From contig CCMO02000001.1 of assembly GCA_000751295.2 (NCBI GenBank), positions 4,988,615 through 5,052,614 on the forward strand: a stretch of DNA of 64,000 bases, written 5' to 3'. Under the pieces are notes generated by a model that was given only the letters and a program-made list of their open reading frames with translations, was not told the origin of the DNA and did no database searches. Shown in pieces: positions 17,439 to 26,796 of this stretch (position 1 is its first letter; every line of letters begins with the position of its first letter). This DNA comes from a bacterium YEK0313. GTDB taxonomy: Bacteria > Pseudomonadota > Alphaproteobacteria > Rhizobiales > Phreatobacteraceae. A program made the translations under genes and the position numbers.

Positions 17439-18563
17439 ATGACGGATGGTATTGGGATTCTAGGCTCTCGCATCGACTTGGATCAGACCCGTGTCGAGCG
17501 TGCCATGGCGGAATTCCGGGCTGCCCGCCCGGTTCTCGTCATTGGCGACGACGAGGCCGCGCTGGTCTGCGGCGTCGAGGGCCTGGAGGCACCGCTCGCC
17601 GAGGCGCTGGCCCGCCTTGCCCGTGGCACGCCGCGCCTGGTCCTGCCGGCGGCCCGCCTGCGCCGCCTCGGCCTCGACCGTACCCTTCCCGGCCGGGTGG
17701 CGCTGCCGACCATCGACCTGAAGCGGATCGAACAGCTCGCCCTGGTCATCGACGCCAAGGCCGATGCGCCCGTGGCGCCGGTCGATACGCTCGATGAAAC
17801 TGCACTGGAACTGGCCCGTCTTGCGCTCACCGTGCCGGTGGTCGTGGTGGTCCCCGTGGATGCGGCCCGCCTTGCCGAAAGCGCCGTCGAGCGCGTCGGC
17901 ATCGCGGCGGTGAAGAACTTCCGCCAGAACGAGGTCCGGCGCCTCAGGATCGTCGGCCGTGCGCCGGTGCCGCTGGAGGGGGCGCCGGAAACCGAATTCG
18001 TGGTGTTCCGCGGGGGCGAAGGCCTGCGCGACCAGGTTGCCATCGTGGTCGGCAAGCCCGATCTGTCCAGGCCGGTGCCGGTGCGCCTGCATTCGGCCTG
18101 CCTTACCGGCGACCTTTTCGGCTCGCTGAAATGCGACTGCGGCGACCAGTTGCGCGGCACCGTCGAATGGATGGCCAAGAACGATGGCGGCGTGCTGCTC
18201 TATCTCGACCAGGAAGGCCGCGGCAATGGCATCGCCAACAAGATGCGCGCCTACAGGCTGCAGTCGCTCGGCTTCGACACCTATGACGCCGACGAGGTGC
18301 TGGGTTTCGATCTCGACCAGCGCCATTTCGATTTCGCGGCGGAAATGCTGAAGCAGCTCGGCATTGCCGAGGTCGACATCATGACCAACAATCCGGTCAA
18401 GGTGGAGGCCCTGCGCGAGTCCGGCCTCAAGGTCGTGTCCGAGCGGCGCGTCATCGGCCGGCCCACCGACGAAAATGTCCGCTATCTCGCGTCCAAGCGG
18501 GAGCGCGCCGGCCATTTCATCGACACCGACGCCCTGTTCGCCCGGCTGAAGGCGGGCGAGTAG
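17439..18563 (+). CDS. ribA: GTP cyclohydrolase II (RibA) with degenerate RibB-like N-terminus
   Basis: Commits GTP to riboflavin synthesis by releasing formate and pyrophosphate. The C-terminal half (about 185-374) is a normal RibA domain: zinc cysteines Cys221, Cys232 and Cys234 in CLTGDLFGSLKCDCGDQL, then LYLDQEGRGNGIANKMRAY and TNNPVKVEAL. The N-terminal 180 residues have the position and spacing of a DHBP synthase (RibB) domain (FRAARPVLVIGDDEAALV), but the acidic Asp/Glu cluster of active RibB is not present. It is therefore probably structural. I see no FMN riboswitch upstream. Confidence 0.9.
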   Translation: MTDGIGILGSRIDLDQTRVERAMAEFRAARPVLVIGDDEAALVCGVEGLEAPLAEALARLARGTPRLVLPAARLRRLGLDRTLPGRVALPTIDLKRIEQLALVIDAKADAPVAPVDTLDETALELARLALTVPVVVVVPVDAARLAESAVERVGIAAVKNFRQNEVRRLRIVGRAPVPLEGAPETEFVVFRGGEGLRDQVAIVVGKPDLSRPVPVRLHSACLTGDLFGSLKCDCGDQLRGTVEWMAKNDGGVLLYLDQEGRGNGIANKMRAYRLQSLGFDTYDADEVLGFDLDQRHFDFAAEMLKQLGIAEVDIMTNNPVKVEALRESGLKVVSERRVIGRPTDENVRYLASKRERAGHFIDTDALFARLKAGE

Positions 18564-18566
18564 GGC

Positions 18567-20867
18567 TTGGCCGCCTTATCCGACCGCGGTCGCGCCTCCG
18601 CCGGGCCGGCAGGTACGCCGGAGCGGGCCTCTTTCAATCTCCTCCTGGTCCTGGTCCTGTTCGCGCTCGCCTGGGGCGTGCTCGCGGCCCCCTGGCTGAC
18701 AGGCGCGGTCACCATCCCCTGGGACGCCAAGGCCCACTGGTACCCTCATCTCGGCTTCGCCGCGCGGGCGCTGCATGGCGGCGACAGCGCCTTCTGGACG
18801 CCGAGCATCTTCGCCGGCTCGCCGGAAATTGCCGATCCGCAATCGGTGCTGTTCTCGGTGCCGCTCCTGGCGGTCGCCGCCTTCGACCGGGCGCCTTCGC
18901 TTGCCGCCATGGATCGCGCGGTCTTCGCCATGCTGTTCGTCGGCGGGCTTGCGGTGATCCTGATCTTCCGCGATCGCGGCTGGCACTGGGGCGGCGCGCT
19001 TGTGGCGGCGATCGCCTTTGCCTTCGGCGCCGCCGCGAGCTGGCGGATCCAGCACGTCAATCAGGTCTTTTCACTCTGCTGGTGGGCCGCTGCCGCCTTC
19101 CTGCTCGCCCGCGCCCTCGACCGCGGCTCGTGGCTTTACGGGCTGGCGGCCGGGCTGGCCGCCGGCCTGATGGTCGCCGGACGCGACCAGGTCGCCTTCA
19201 TTCTCGTCTACCTGCTCGCCGGCCAGGTCCTCGCCTTCTGGCTGACCGGCCCGGGCCGCGCCGGCCGCTTCCGGCAGAGCCTGTCGCCGCTTGCCGCGGG
19301 CGCGGTGGCCGGCCTTGCCGTCATCATCGTGCCGGTGACGCTCTCGGCCCTGTGGGCCGAGCAGTCGAACCGCCTCGCCATCGATCTCGAGGGCGCCGGG
19401 CGGGGCTCGCTGCACCCGGCCCTGTTCGTCAGCCTCGCGCTCGGCAATCTCTACGGGGCGGCCGGGCCGCTCGCCGAATATTGGGGCCCGCCAACCCCGG
19501 CCTGGGGCGATACGGGCCTGTTCCTCGCCCGCAATATGGGCGTCCTCTATGCCGGCGCCCTGCCCTTCCTGCTGGTGCTGACGCTCTGCGCCGGCCGCGC
19601 CGCCTGGGCTGCCGAGATCCGCTACGTGACGCTTGCGCTCGTCGCCACGATCGTCTTCGCACTCGGCTGGTACACGCCGGCCCTCGCCGCGCTCTGGCAC
19701 CTGCCCGGCGTCAGCCTGTTCCGCCGCCCGGCCGATGCCGCCTTCGTCATCGGCGGGCTCTATGCCGTGCTGGCCGGCTATGCCGCGCACCGCCTTCTCA
19801 CCCGGCAACTGACGGTCAATCGGCCCCTGCTGGCGGCCGTCACCATCCTCGTCCTTGCCGGCGGCGCGGCGCTCATCCTGGCCAAGGGTGCACCGGCAAG
19901 CGCCTGGACCTACCTCGTCATCGCGGCGGCCTCGCTCGGCCTGTCGCTTGCCGTTCTCGGTGCGGCACCGAGGGTCGCGCCGGGCGTTCTGGCGCTCATC
20001 CTGGCGGTCGTGCTGGTCATCGATCTCAAGGTGACCAACGGCCCGAGCGAGTCGACCGCCTTGCCGCCCGCGACCTATGACGTGCTGGACCCGGCGACGA
20101 GCAACCCGACGGTCACGCTGATCAAGGCGCGGCAGGTGCGCGACGAGACGCGGCGCGACCGCGTCGAACTGATCGGCCTCGGTTATTTCTGGCAGAACGC
20201 GGCCATGGTCCACGGTTTCGAGGATACGCTCGGCTTCAACCCGGTGCGCTCCGCCGCCTATGCCGGGCTGGTCGGCGCCGAGGACATTGCCGCCCTGCCG
20301 AGCCAGCGCCGCTTCCCTCCGTCCTTCCCGTCCTATCGGTCGCCGCTCGCCGACATTCTCGGCCTGCGCTTCATCGTGACGGGCGTGCCGATCAACGAGG
20401 TCGACAAGACGCTGCCGCCCGACGCCTTGACGCTGATCGCGCGCACGAACGAGGCCTATATCTACGAGAACCCGCGCGCCCTGCCCCGGGTGTGGCTGGC
20501 GCCCGCCGCGGCGCCGACGCCCGAACGCCTGGCCGAAACCGGCTTTCCCGCCGGCCTCGACCCGCGCGACACGGTGCTGGTCGAGGGCCCGGCGCCGCCC
20601 CGCCGCGCGGCCGGCGGCACCGCGCGCATCCGCGTCTATGCCGACACCGAAGTGGTGGTGGAGGCGGACAGCACCGAAGGCGGCATGCTGGTGCTCGCCG
20701 ATGCCTGGCACCCCTGGTGGGTGGCGCGCATCGAGGGCCGCGAGGTGCCCATCCAGCGCGCCTTCGGCCTGGTGCGGGCGCTGGCCGTGCCGCCCGGCAA
20801 GGTCACCGTCCGCTTCACCTTCGAACCCTTCGCCGGCGCCCTGCGCCAGCTCGCGGGCCGGTCCTGA
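18567..20867 (+). CDS. Large polytopic membrane protein, YfhO-like
   Basis: Protein of 766 aa with about 12 hydrophobic segments between residues 22 and 490 and a C-terminal soluble domain of about 260 residues. The layout (WDAKAHWYPHLGFAARAL early loop, DPQSVLFSVP, FRRPADAAFVIGGLYAVLAGYAAHRLL, and a C-terminal beta-rich part ending GKVTVRFTFEPFAGALRQLAG) matches YfhO/GT-C-like proteins that modify envelope glycans with lipid-linked sugars. The TTG at 18567 starts three bases after ribA. The substrate is unknown; I place it in the family by layout, not by a catalytic motif. Confidence 0.7.
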   Translation: MAALSDRGRASAGPAGTPERASFNLLLVLVLFALAWGVLAAPWLTGAVTIPWDAKAHWYPHLGFAARALHGGDSAFWTPSIFAGSPEIADPQSVLFSVPLLAVAAFDRAPSLAAMDRAVFAMLFVGGLAVILIFRDRGWHWGGALVAAIAFAFGAAASWRIQHVNQVFSLCWWAAAAFLLARALDRGSWLYGLAAGLAAGLMVAGRDQVAFILVYLLAGQVLAFWLTGPGRAGRFRQSLSPLAAGAVAGLAVIIVPVTLSALWAEQSNRLAIDLEGAGRGSLHPALFVSLALGNLYGAAGPLAEYWGPPTPAWGDTGLFLARNMGVLYAGALPFLLVLTLCAGRAAWAAEIRYVTLALVATIVFALGWYTPALAALWHLPGVSLFRRPADAAFVIGGLYAVLAGYAAHRLLTRQLTVNRPLLAAVTILVLAGGAALILAKGAPASAWTYLVIAAASLGLSLAVLGAAPRVAPGVLALILAVVLVIDLKVTNGPSESTALPPATYDVLDPATSNPTVTLIKARQVRDETRRDRVELIGLGYFWQNAAMVHGFEDTLGFNPVRSAAYAGLVGAEDIAALPSQRRFPPSFPSYRSPLADILGLRFIVTGVPINEVDKTLPPDALTLIARTNEAYIYENPRALPRVWLAPAAAPTPERLAETGFPAGLDPRDTVLVEGPAPPRRAAGGTARIRVYADTEVVVEADSTEGGMLVLADAWHPWWVARIEGREVPIQRAFGLVRALAVPPGKVTVRFTFEPFAGALRQLAGRS

Positions 20868-21635
20868 TCAGGCGGTGCGGAACGGCTTCACCGCGATACC
20901 CGCAGCCTCGAGCCGCTGGCGCACGGTCCGTGCCATGGCCACCGCCGCGGGATTATCGCCATGGACGCAGATGGTATCGATCGCGACCTTGAGCACCTTG
21001 CCGGTGACGGTGACGACCTCCTGGTCCTCGACCATGCGCAGGACCCGTTCGGCGGCGAGCGCCGCATCGTGGATCACCGCGCCTTCCTTCTTCCGGCTGG
21101 TCAGATTGCCGTTGTCGTCATAGGTGCGGTCGGCGAAGACCTCGCGCGCCATGGCGAGGCCGAGCCGCTCGGCGGCCCGCTCGGTCGGCAGCCCCGGCAT
21201 CACGACATAGACGAGACTGGAATCGACGCCCTTGATCGCCCGGCCGATGGCGAGCGCCACGTCCTCGTCGTCGTTGCTCATGTTGCCGAGCGCGCCATGC
21301 GCCTTGACATGGGTGACCTTGTGGCCGGCCAGCACGGCCAGCGCCTGCATGGCGCCGATCTGGTAGGCCATCTGCTTTTCCAGGTCGGCCATGCTGTCGC
21401 CGCGGATCACCCGACGGCCGAAACCCCAGAGATCGCCGAAACCGGGATGGGCGCCGATCGACACGCCCTTGGCTTTGGCGATCTCGGCGGTGCGGTGCAT
21501 GATGATCGGATCGCCCGCATGCCAGCCGCAGGCGACATTGGCCGAGGTGACGATGTCGAGCATGGCCGCATCATCGCCCATCTGCCAGGGGCCGAAGCCT
21601 TCGCCCATATCCGAATTGAGATCGACTGAAGCCAT
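20868..21635 (-). CDS. pxpA: 5-oxoprolinase subunit PxpA (LamB/YcsF family)
   Basis: Subunit A of the ATP-dependent prokaryotic 5-oxoprolinase (PxpABC), which opens 5-oxoproline (pyroglutamate) to glutamate. The 255-aa protein has the hallmark VDLNSDMGEGFGPW, NVACGWHAGDP, and IGAHPGFGDLWGFGRR. The start at 21635 has AGGAGG seven bases upstream. It is the last gene of the operon, 48 bp after pxpC, and lies on the same strand as pxpB and a complete TRAP transporter. Confidence 0.93.
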   Translation of the reverse strand: MASVDLNSDMGEGFGPWQMGDDAAMLDIVTSANVACGWHAGDPIIMHRTAEIAKAKGVSIGAHPGFGDLWGFGRRVIRGDSMADLEKQMAYQIGAMQALAVLAGHKVTHVKAHGALGNMSNDDEDVALAIGRAIKGVDSSLVYVVMPGLPTERAAERLGLAMAREVFADRTYDDNGNLTSRKKEGAVIHDAALAAERVLRMVEDQEVVTVTGKVLKVAIDTICVHGDNPAAVAMARTVRQRLEAAGIAVKPFRTA

Positions 21636-21683
21636 TGCCTTGCCTCCTGCACATCCTGTCGCGACACCTGCGGGGCACGCGGC

Positions 21684-22721
21684 TCAGCCGGCGGCCCGCG
21701 TTTCCCCCGCCTCGCCCCTGCGCGCGTCGACCCAGCCGTCGATGAGGTTGAGCGACAGGAGCCGCTCGGCGTCGAGCCCGCCGCCCGCGGCCTTCAGCCC
21801 CCCGGCGACCGCCGCGAGCATCGCCGCCTGTTCGCGCGCGGCGGCCATGGCCTCGGCGCGGCTGACCACGGTGAAGCGCACCTCGCTGCCCGGCCGCTGC
21901 TGGACGAAGCGCGGCAGGTCGGCGGAAATGATCGTGGCGATCTTGGGATAGCCGCCGGTCGTCTGGCGGTCGGCGAGCAGCACGATCGGCTCGCCCGAGC
22001 CCGGCACCTGGATCGAGCCGGTGACGATGCCGTCGGAGACGATGTTGTAGCCCCGCGCATGCTCGATCTTGGGCCCGGTCAGCCGGTAGCCCATGCGATC
22101 GGCCTGGGCCGACACGGCATAGGCTTGCCCGGTCAGTGTGCGGATGCCGGCCTCGCTGAAATAATCGTCCTGCGGCCCGAGCACGATCCGATAGGCTCCG
22201 GCGGAGACTTGAGGCGCCCGGCCGGCCGTGAGCTCAGGCCCCGCCGGCGCGCCCGCCACGGCGAGCTTCTGCCCCGGCTTGACCGGCTGGCGATCGACGC
22301 CGCCGAGCCCGGCGCGCAGATGGAACGACTGGCTGCCGAGATCCGCCTTCAAGGCGAAACCGCCTGACACTGCCAGGACCATGAACACGCCGGCGCGCGC
22401 CGGACCGACGCTGATCACCTGGCCGGCGCGCGCGGTGGCGCTGGTCAGGGCCGGCACGGCTTCGCCGTCGATCCTCAGATCGGCGAGCGCGCCGGCAAGC
22501 GCCACCCGCACATCGCCGTCCTCGACCAGGAAGGAGCCGCCGAACAGAGTGAATTCGATGGCGCCCGTACCCGGTGCATTGCCGACCAGCAGATTGGCGA
22601 CGGCGAGCGCGATCCTGTCCATGGCGCCCGCCGGGCCGACCCCATAGCGCTGATAGCCGAACCGGCCGGCGTCCTGGATGGTGGTGCCGGCGCCGCAGTC
22701 GCGGACGACGAGCCGGGTCAT
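21684..22721 (-). CDS. pxpC: 5-oxoprolinase subunit PxpC (biotin-dependent carboxyltransferase family)
   Basis: PxpC subunit (345 aa) of 5-oxoprolinase, the homologue of the C-terminal half of allophanate/urea-amidolyase KipA. Motifs include GTTIQDAGRFGYQRYGVGPAGAMD near the start, SDGIVTGSIQVPGSGEPIVLLADRQTTGGYPKIATI, and QQRPGSEVRF. The frame is open far upstream, but the ATG at 22721 overlaps the pxpB stop (ATGA) and is where homology begins. No role outside the PxpABC complex is implied by the context. Confidence 0.93.
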   Translation of the reverse strand: MTRLVVRDCGAGTTIQDAGRFGYQRYGVGPAGAMDRIALAVANLLVGNAPGTGAIEFTLFGGSFLVEDGDVRVALAGALADLRIDGEAVPALTSATARAGQVISVGPARAGVFMVLAVSGGFALKADLGSQSFHLRAGLGGVDRQPVKPGQKLAVAGAPAGPELTAGRAPQVSAGAYRIVLGPQDDYFSEAGIRTLTGQAYAVSAQADRMGYRLTGPKIEHARGYNIVSDGIVTGSIQVPGSGEPIVLLADRQTTGGYPKIATIISADLPRFVQQRPGSEVRFTVVSRAEAMAAAREQAAMLAAVAGGLKAAGGGLDAERLLSLNLIDGWVDARRGEAGETRAAG

Positions 22722-23446
22722 GGCGCGACCTCCTCGGCGACCGGCTCGCCGGCCGCCGCCGCCCGATCGAGCGCATCCCAGCGCGTCGCCTCGATCGGTT
22801 CGAACACCACCTCGTCGCCGGCGCCGATCAGGAATACCGGATCGCGGTCCGGCATGAAGGTGCGTACCGGCGTGCGGCCGAGCAGGTGCCAGCCCGACGG
22901 CGCCTCGACGGAGGCGACCAGCGCCTGGACGCCGCCGATCGAGATCGTGCCGGCCGGCGTCTTGACCCGTGGATCCTCGCGCCGCGGCAGCGCGATGCTC
23001 TGGTCCGCGCCGGAGAGATAGCAGAAGCCCGGCAGGAAGCCGAGCATGGCGACCCGGTAGACGCGGGAGGAGTGACGGCGGATCACCTCCGCCGGGGCAA
23101 GGCCGTGGCGGGCGGCGACGTCGTCGAGATCGATGCCGAACTCGCCGCCATAGACGACCGGCACCTTCCAGCGCCGGGGCCGTGCCGCGCGCGCTTCGAG
23201 GCCATCGAGCACCGCGAGCACCTGGCGCTCGAAGGCCGGCATGTCGATCGCAAGCGGATCGACCTGCACCAGCACGGAGCGATAGGTCGGCATGGTCTCG
23301 ACGACGCCGGGAATGGCGGCCGCGGCGAGCGCCTCGTCGAAGGCCAGGCACAGCGCGTTGATGTCGTCGTCGATCTCGGTGCCGAACTCCACCGTGACGG
23401 CGGTATCGCCGCAGGCAAGGAATCGCGGCTCCATGCGCGCGCCCAT
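22718..23446 (-). CDS. pxpB: 5-oxoprolinase subunit PxpB (KipI family)
   Basis: PxpB subunit (242 aa) of 5-oxoprolinase; the family includes the Bacillus kinase inhibitor KipI. Typical motifs are GDTAVTVEFG near residue 13, VPVVYGGEFGIDLDDVA, FLPGFCYLSG and RTPVRTFMPDRDPVFLIGAGDEVVF. The start at 23446 is preceded by GAGAGG; an ATG four codons later is an alternative. It overlaps pxpC by four bases and lies 75 bp after the TRAP permease gene, linking uptake and hydrolysis. Confidence 0.92.
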   Translation of the reverse strand: MGARMEPRFLACGDTAVTVEFGTEIDDDINALCLAFDEALAAAAIPGVVETMPTYRSVLVQVDPLAIDMPAFERQVLAVLDGLEARAARPRRWKVPVVYGGEFGIDLDDVAARHGLAPAEVIRRHSSRVYRVAMLGFLPGFCYLSGADQSIALPRREDPRVKTPAGTISIGGVQALVASVEAPSGWHLLGRTPVRTFMPDRDPVFLIGAGDEVVFEPIEATRWDALDRAAAAGEPVAEEVAP

Positions 23447-23521
23447 CGCGAACCTCTCGGGACTTCACACCAGGGGATCATCGGCGTGCCGACGATCTTA
23501 AGCGTCGTTGGCGGCCCGGCG

Positions 23522-24850
23522 CTAGCGCGGACCGCCCGCCTGCGTCGCCTCGACGAACATGCGCGGCAGCACCGTCACGATGTCGGGGAAGATCGTGATG
23601 ATCGCGATGGCGGTGACCAGCATCAGGAAGAAGGGCAGCGAGGCATAGGCGACGAACCAGCTGTCGCGGCCGCTCATCGACTGCAGCACGAACAGGACGA
23701 AGCCGACGGGCGGCGTCACCTCGGCGATCTCGACGAGCAGCACGATGAAGATGCCGAACCAGATCGGGTCGATACCGACTTTCTGGATCATCGGCAGCAC
23801 GATCGTCGTGGTCAGCACGATCATCGACACGCCGTCGAGCGCCGTGCCGAGGATGATGTACATGACGGTGAGGACGGCGATCAGCTGGAACTTGGACGGG
23901 TTGAGATAGGCGACGAATTCGGCGAGCGCCCTGGGAATGCCGGTGAAGCCCATGGCGAGCGTCAGATAGGCGGCGCCGGCCAGGATGAACATGATCATCG
24001 CCGACAGCCGGGTCGCCCCGAGCAGGCTCTCCTTGAAATGCTCCCAGGTCAGCGACTTGCCCCACCAGGCAAGGGCGAGCGAACCGACCGCGCCGAAGGC
24101 GGCGGCCTCGGTCGCCGTCGCATAGCCCGCCACGATCACCCAGATGACCATGGCGATCAGCAGCATGCAGGGAATGAGCTCTTTGGAGGCGGCGAGCTTT
24201 TCCCTGAACGTCATGACGCCGAGGTCGTCTGCCGGCACCTTGTCGGGATTGAGCAGCGCCCAGACGACGATGTAGCCGGAGAACAGCACCATCACGAGCA
24301 GGCCGGGCAGGAAGCCGGCGAGGAAGATCTGGATGATCGAGACCTCGGCCGCCACCGCATAGACCACCATGATGATCGAGGGCGGGATGAGGATGCCGAG
24401 CGTGCCGGAACCGGCGAGCGAGCCGAGCGAGAGCGTGTCGGGATAGCCGCGCCGCTTCAGCTCCGGCACCGTCATCTTGCCGATGGTGACGGCGGTCGCG
24501 GCCGACGAACCCGAGACCGAGCCGAAAATGCCGCAGGCCAGCACATTGACGTGCAGGAGCCGGCCCGGGAGCCGCCGCAGCCAGGGCGCGAGGCCAATGA
24601 ACATCTGGTTGGCGAGATTGGTGCGGAACAGGATCTCGCCCATCCAGACGAACAGCGGCAGGGCCGCCAGTTCCCATGAGGCGACCGACTGCCAGACCGC
24701 GGTCGCCAGATTGAGGCCCGGAGAGGAATTGGTGAAGAAGGCCATGCCGACCCAGCCGGTAATGGCCAGCGAAAAGCCGATCCAGGCTCCCACCGACAGG
24801 GTGGCGAACATGACGAGGAGCAGCAGCGACCCGATAGCGAGCGGTCCCAT
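23522..24850 (-). CDS. TRAP transporter large permease subunit (DctM)
   Basis: Polytopic membrane subunit (442 aa, about 12 helices) of a tripartite ATP-independent periplasmic transporter, driven by a sodium or proton gradient. Family motifs are FVWMGEILFRTNLANQMF, GSVSGSSAATAVTIGKMTVPELKRRGYP, GSGTLGILIPPSIIMVVYAV and the C-terminal VGFVLFVLQSM. It lies five bases after the DctQ gene and directly before pxpBCA on the same strand, so its likely cargo is 5-oxoproline or a precursor. Confidence 0.94.
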   Translation of the reverse strand: MGPLAIGSLLLLVMFATLSVGAWIGFSLAITGWVGMAFFTNSSPGLNLATAVWQSVASWELAALPLFVWMGEILFRTNLANQMFIGLAPWLRRLPGRLLHVNVLACGIFGSVSGSSAATAVTIGKMTVPELKRRGYPDTLSLGSLAGSGTLGILIPPSIIMVVYAVAAEVSIIQIFLAGFLPGLLVMVLFSGYIVVWALLNPDKVPADDLGVMTFREKLAASKELIPCMLLIAMVIWVIVAGYATATEAAAFGAVGSLALAWWGKSLTWEHFKESLLGATRLSAMIMFILAGAAYLTLAMGFTGIPRALAEFVAYLNPSKFQLIAVLTVMYIILGTALDGVSMIVLTTTIVLPMIQKVGIDPIWFGIFIVLLVEIAEVTPPVGFVLFVLQSMSGRDSWFVAYASLPFFLMLVTAIAIITIFPDIVTVLPRMFVEATQAGGPR

Positions 24851-24855
24851 GACGA

Positions 24856-25389
24856 TCAGACCTCGCCCGAATAGTCGCCGGCGGCGTGCCGGTCACGCAC
24901 CTGCTGCACATAGGTCGGCACGAGGCCCGAGGCGACGCGCACCAGTTCGTCGATCACCGCGATCGCCAGCACGATGGCGCCGATGGCCACGGGCGTCTGC
25001 GGGATCCAGATCGGGATCGGCAGGAGGCCCTGGCCGCGCTCGTCGAAGATGAAGCTCTCATAGACCATGTTGCACAGCCAATAGGCGAGATAGAGGCCGA
25101 AGGCCGCGCAGATGGCGAGCGCGACGAGCTCGATCCAACGCGCCGTCCGGTCGGAGAAGCGCTCGACGATGATGCCCATGCGCACCAGCTCGCCGCGCTT
25201 GAAGGTGGCGGCCAGCGGCAGGAAGGCGGCGGCCGCGCAGACCCAGGCGGTGACGTCGTCGGCGCCGCGCAGCAGGGTGCCGTTCAGCCTGAGGGCGGCT
25301 TGCGTCATCATGATCGCGCAGATGGCGAAGACGGCCAAAGCGCCGAGCCAGGCCGCTCCGAGATAGAGCCCGTCGAGTAGCTTTCGCAT
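24856..25389 (-). CDS. TRAP transporter small permease subunit (DctQ)
   Basis: Four-helix membrane subunit (177 aa) that pairs with DctM. It starts MRKLLDGLYLGAAWLGALAVF and contains the usual DDVTAWVCAAAAFLPLAATFKRGE loop. The frame is open 85 codons upstream, but those residues are Pro/Arg-rich and non-membrane, so the ATG at 25389 is the start. It follows a stem-loop that separates it from the binding-protein gene. Confidence 0.9.
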   Translation of the reverse strand: MRKLLDGLYLGAAWLGALAVFAICAIMMTQAALRLNGTLLRGADDVTAWVCAAAAFLPLAATFKRGELVRMGIIVERFSDRTARWIELVALAICAAFGLYLAYWLCNMVYESFIFDERGQGLLPIPIWIPQTPVAIGAIVLAIAVIDELVRVASGLVPTYVQQVRDRHAAGDYSGEV

Positions 25390-25516
25390 GAGCAACCTGT
25401 AATTTGACGGCGCTTTGCGCCCCGGATCGGGGCCGTGGCGCGCCTTAACATGGATGAAAAAGGGCGCAGCTGAAAAGGCGATGGCGGCGGCCTCCGCCGC
25501 GCCGGGCGCGGGGCAC

Positions 25517-25542
25517 GAACCGGCGCGATGCGGCGCCGGTTC
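25517..25542 (-). promoter_or_regulatory. Stem-loop between dctP and dctQ
   Basis: A perfect 10-bp stem (GAACCGGCGC at 25517-25526 with GCGCCGGTTC at 25533-25542, 6-nt loop) lies 29 bp after the dctP stop in the 181-bp gap before dctQ. No T-tract follows. In binding-protein transport operons such structures protect the upstream message so that receptor exceeds permease. Confidence 0.55.
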
Positions 25543-25570
25543 CTCTGGAGGCGCCCGGTGGCGGCGGGCG

Positions 25571-26563
25571 TCAGGCGCGCAGGCGCGCCCGGAAATTCTC
25601 GATGACCGCCTTGCCGGTGTCGCCGGCCTTGGCGATCCATTCATCGGTCAGCTTGGCGCCGACCGCCTTGACGTCGGCCAGCAGCTGCGGGCTCGGATCG
25701 ACGACCGTCATGCCGTTCTTGCGCAGCTCTTCGATCGAGGCCGCCTCGACCTCGCCGGCAAGCTTCCAGCCGCGCGGCTCGGCCTGGGCCGAAGCGGCGA
25801 GCATTGCGTCCTTGACCGCTTGCGGCAGGCGCTGCCAGGCCCGCTCGTTCACCAGGACGGCGTTCTTCGGCATGGAGGCGCGCAGGTTCACGAACTGGCT
25901 GGAGAACTCCCAGGCGCGCGACTGCACGCCGGTCGCGCCGGACGTGATCATGCCGGTGACGATATTGGTGGCGAAGGCCTGCGGCACTTCGGAGGCCTGC
26001 ACCAGCGTCGGCACGGCGCCGAGCAGCTCGGCCATGCGCGAGGTGATCGGGCTGACGGTCCGGAACTTCATGCCGCGCATGTCGGCCGCCGAATTGATCG
26101 GCGTCTTCGAGTAGAAGGCCTGGCTCGGCCAGGCGACGCAGTAGAGCACGCGGATGCCGCGCCGCTGGCAGGTGGATTCCAGCGCCTGTTTGGAGGCTTG
26201 GTAGAGCAGCATGCCCTGGTCGAGGCCCTGGGCGAGGAAGGGGATCGAATCGAGTTCGAAGAACGGATCCTCGTTGCCGAACTGGCTGATGAGGATCTCG
26301 CCGGCGGCGACCTGGCCGGTCGACACCGCGCGCAGGATCTCCGGCAGGCGGATCAGCGAATTGTTGGAATGGACCTGGATCTTCATCGACCCGCCGGTCG
26401 CCTTGCTGATCTCCTCCACCCACCAGCGGACGTTCTGGGTGTGGAAAGTGCCGTCGGTATAGGGCACCGGCATGTCCCAGGCGGTCTGCGCCCTGAGCAC
26501 GGTGGGCGCGGCAAGCGTCGTCGCGCCGGCCAAGCCGGCGACAATCTGGCGGCGGTCGAACAT
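25571..26563 (-). CDS. TRAP transporter substrate-binding protein (DctP family)
   Basis: Periplasmic receptor (330 aa) for the DctQM permease. The N-terminus MFDRRQIVAGLAGATTLAAP is a Tat-like signal peptide, cleavage probably after LRAQ. Later motifs include WWVEEISKATGGSMKIQVHS, the Arg-bearing INSAADMRGMKFRTVSPITSRM (Arg binding the ligand carboxylate), and AWQRLPQAVKDAML. The start at 26563 is supported by AGGAG ten bases upstream. With pxpBCA downstream, pyroglutamate is the favoured ligand; some Bordetella DctP proteins are known to bind pyroglutamate. Confidence 0.92.
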   Translation of the reverse strand: MFDRRQIVAGLAGATTLAAPTVLRAQTAWDMPVPYTDGTFHTQNVRWWVEEISKATGGSMKIQVHSNNSLIRLPEILRAVSTGQVAAGEILISQFGNEDPFFELDSIPFLAQGLDQGMLLYQASKQALESTCQRRGIRVLYCVAWPSQAFYSKTPINSAADMRGMKFRTVSPITSRMAELLGAVPTLVQASEVPQAFATNIVTGMITSGATGVQSRAWEFSSQFVNLRASMPKNAVLVNERAWQRLPQAVKDAMLAASAQAEPRGWKLAGEVEAASIEELRKNGMTVVDPSPQLLADVKAVGAKLTDEWIAKAGDTGKAVIENFRARLRA

Positions 26564-26796
26564 GTGAGAAGCTCCTGAAGTCCCTGATCTCTGGAAGGCC
26601 CGCCGTTGTCCGGCGGTCGAGGCATCTGCCTTTGACATGCAATTGGATCGCTGTTTCACGCACAAGACAAGGGCCACGCGTGCATTGCGGTGCACACAAA
26701 GGCGCGCGAATGGACGCGCGCCGTCCTCCGGCCAGGACATGAAACGGCTATCGGCCCTGACGATTGCGCAACATTTTTTCCAAGTCAACACATCGT

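Noticed and set aside
22574..24679. A 701-codon open frame on the plus strand
   Set aside because: It is antisense to pxpB, pxpC and dctM, which are certain. The translation is rich in Arg, Gly, Asp and His only.
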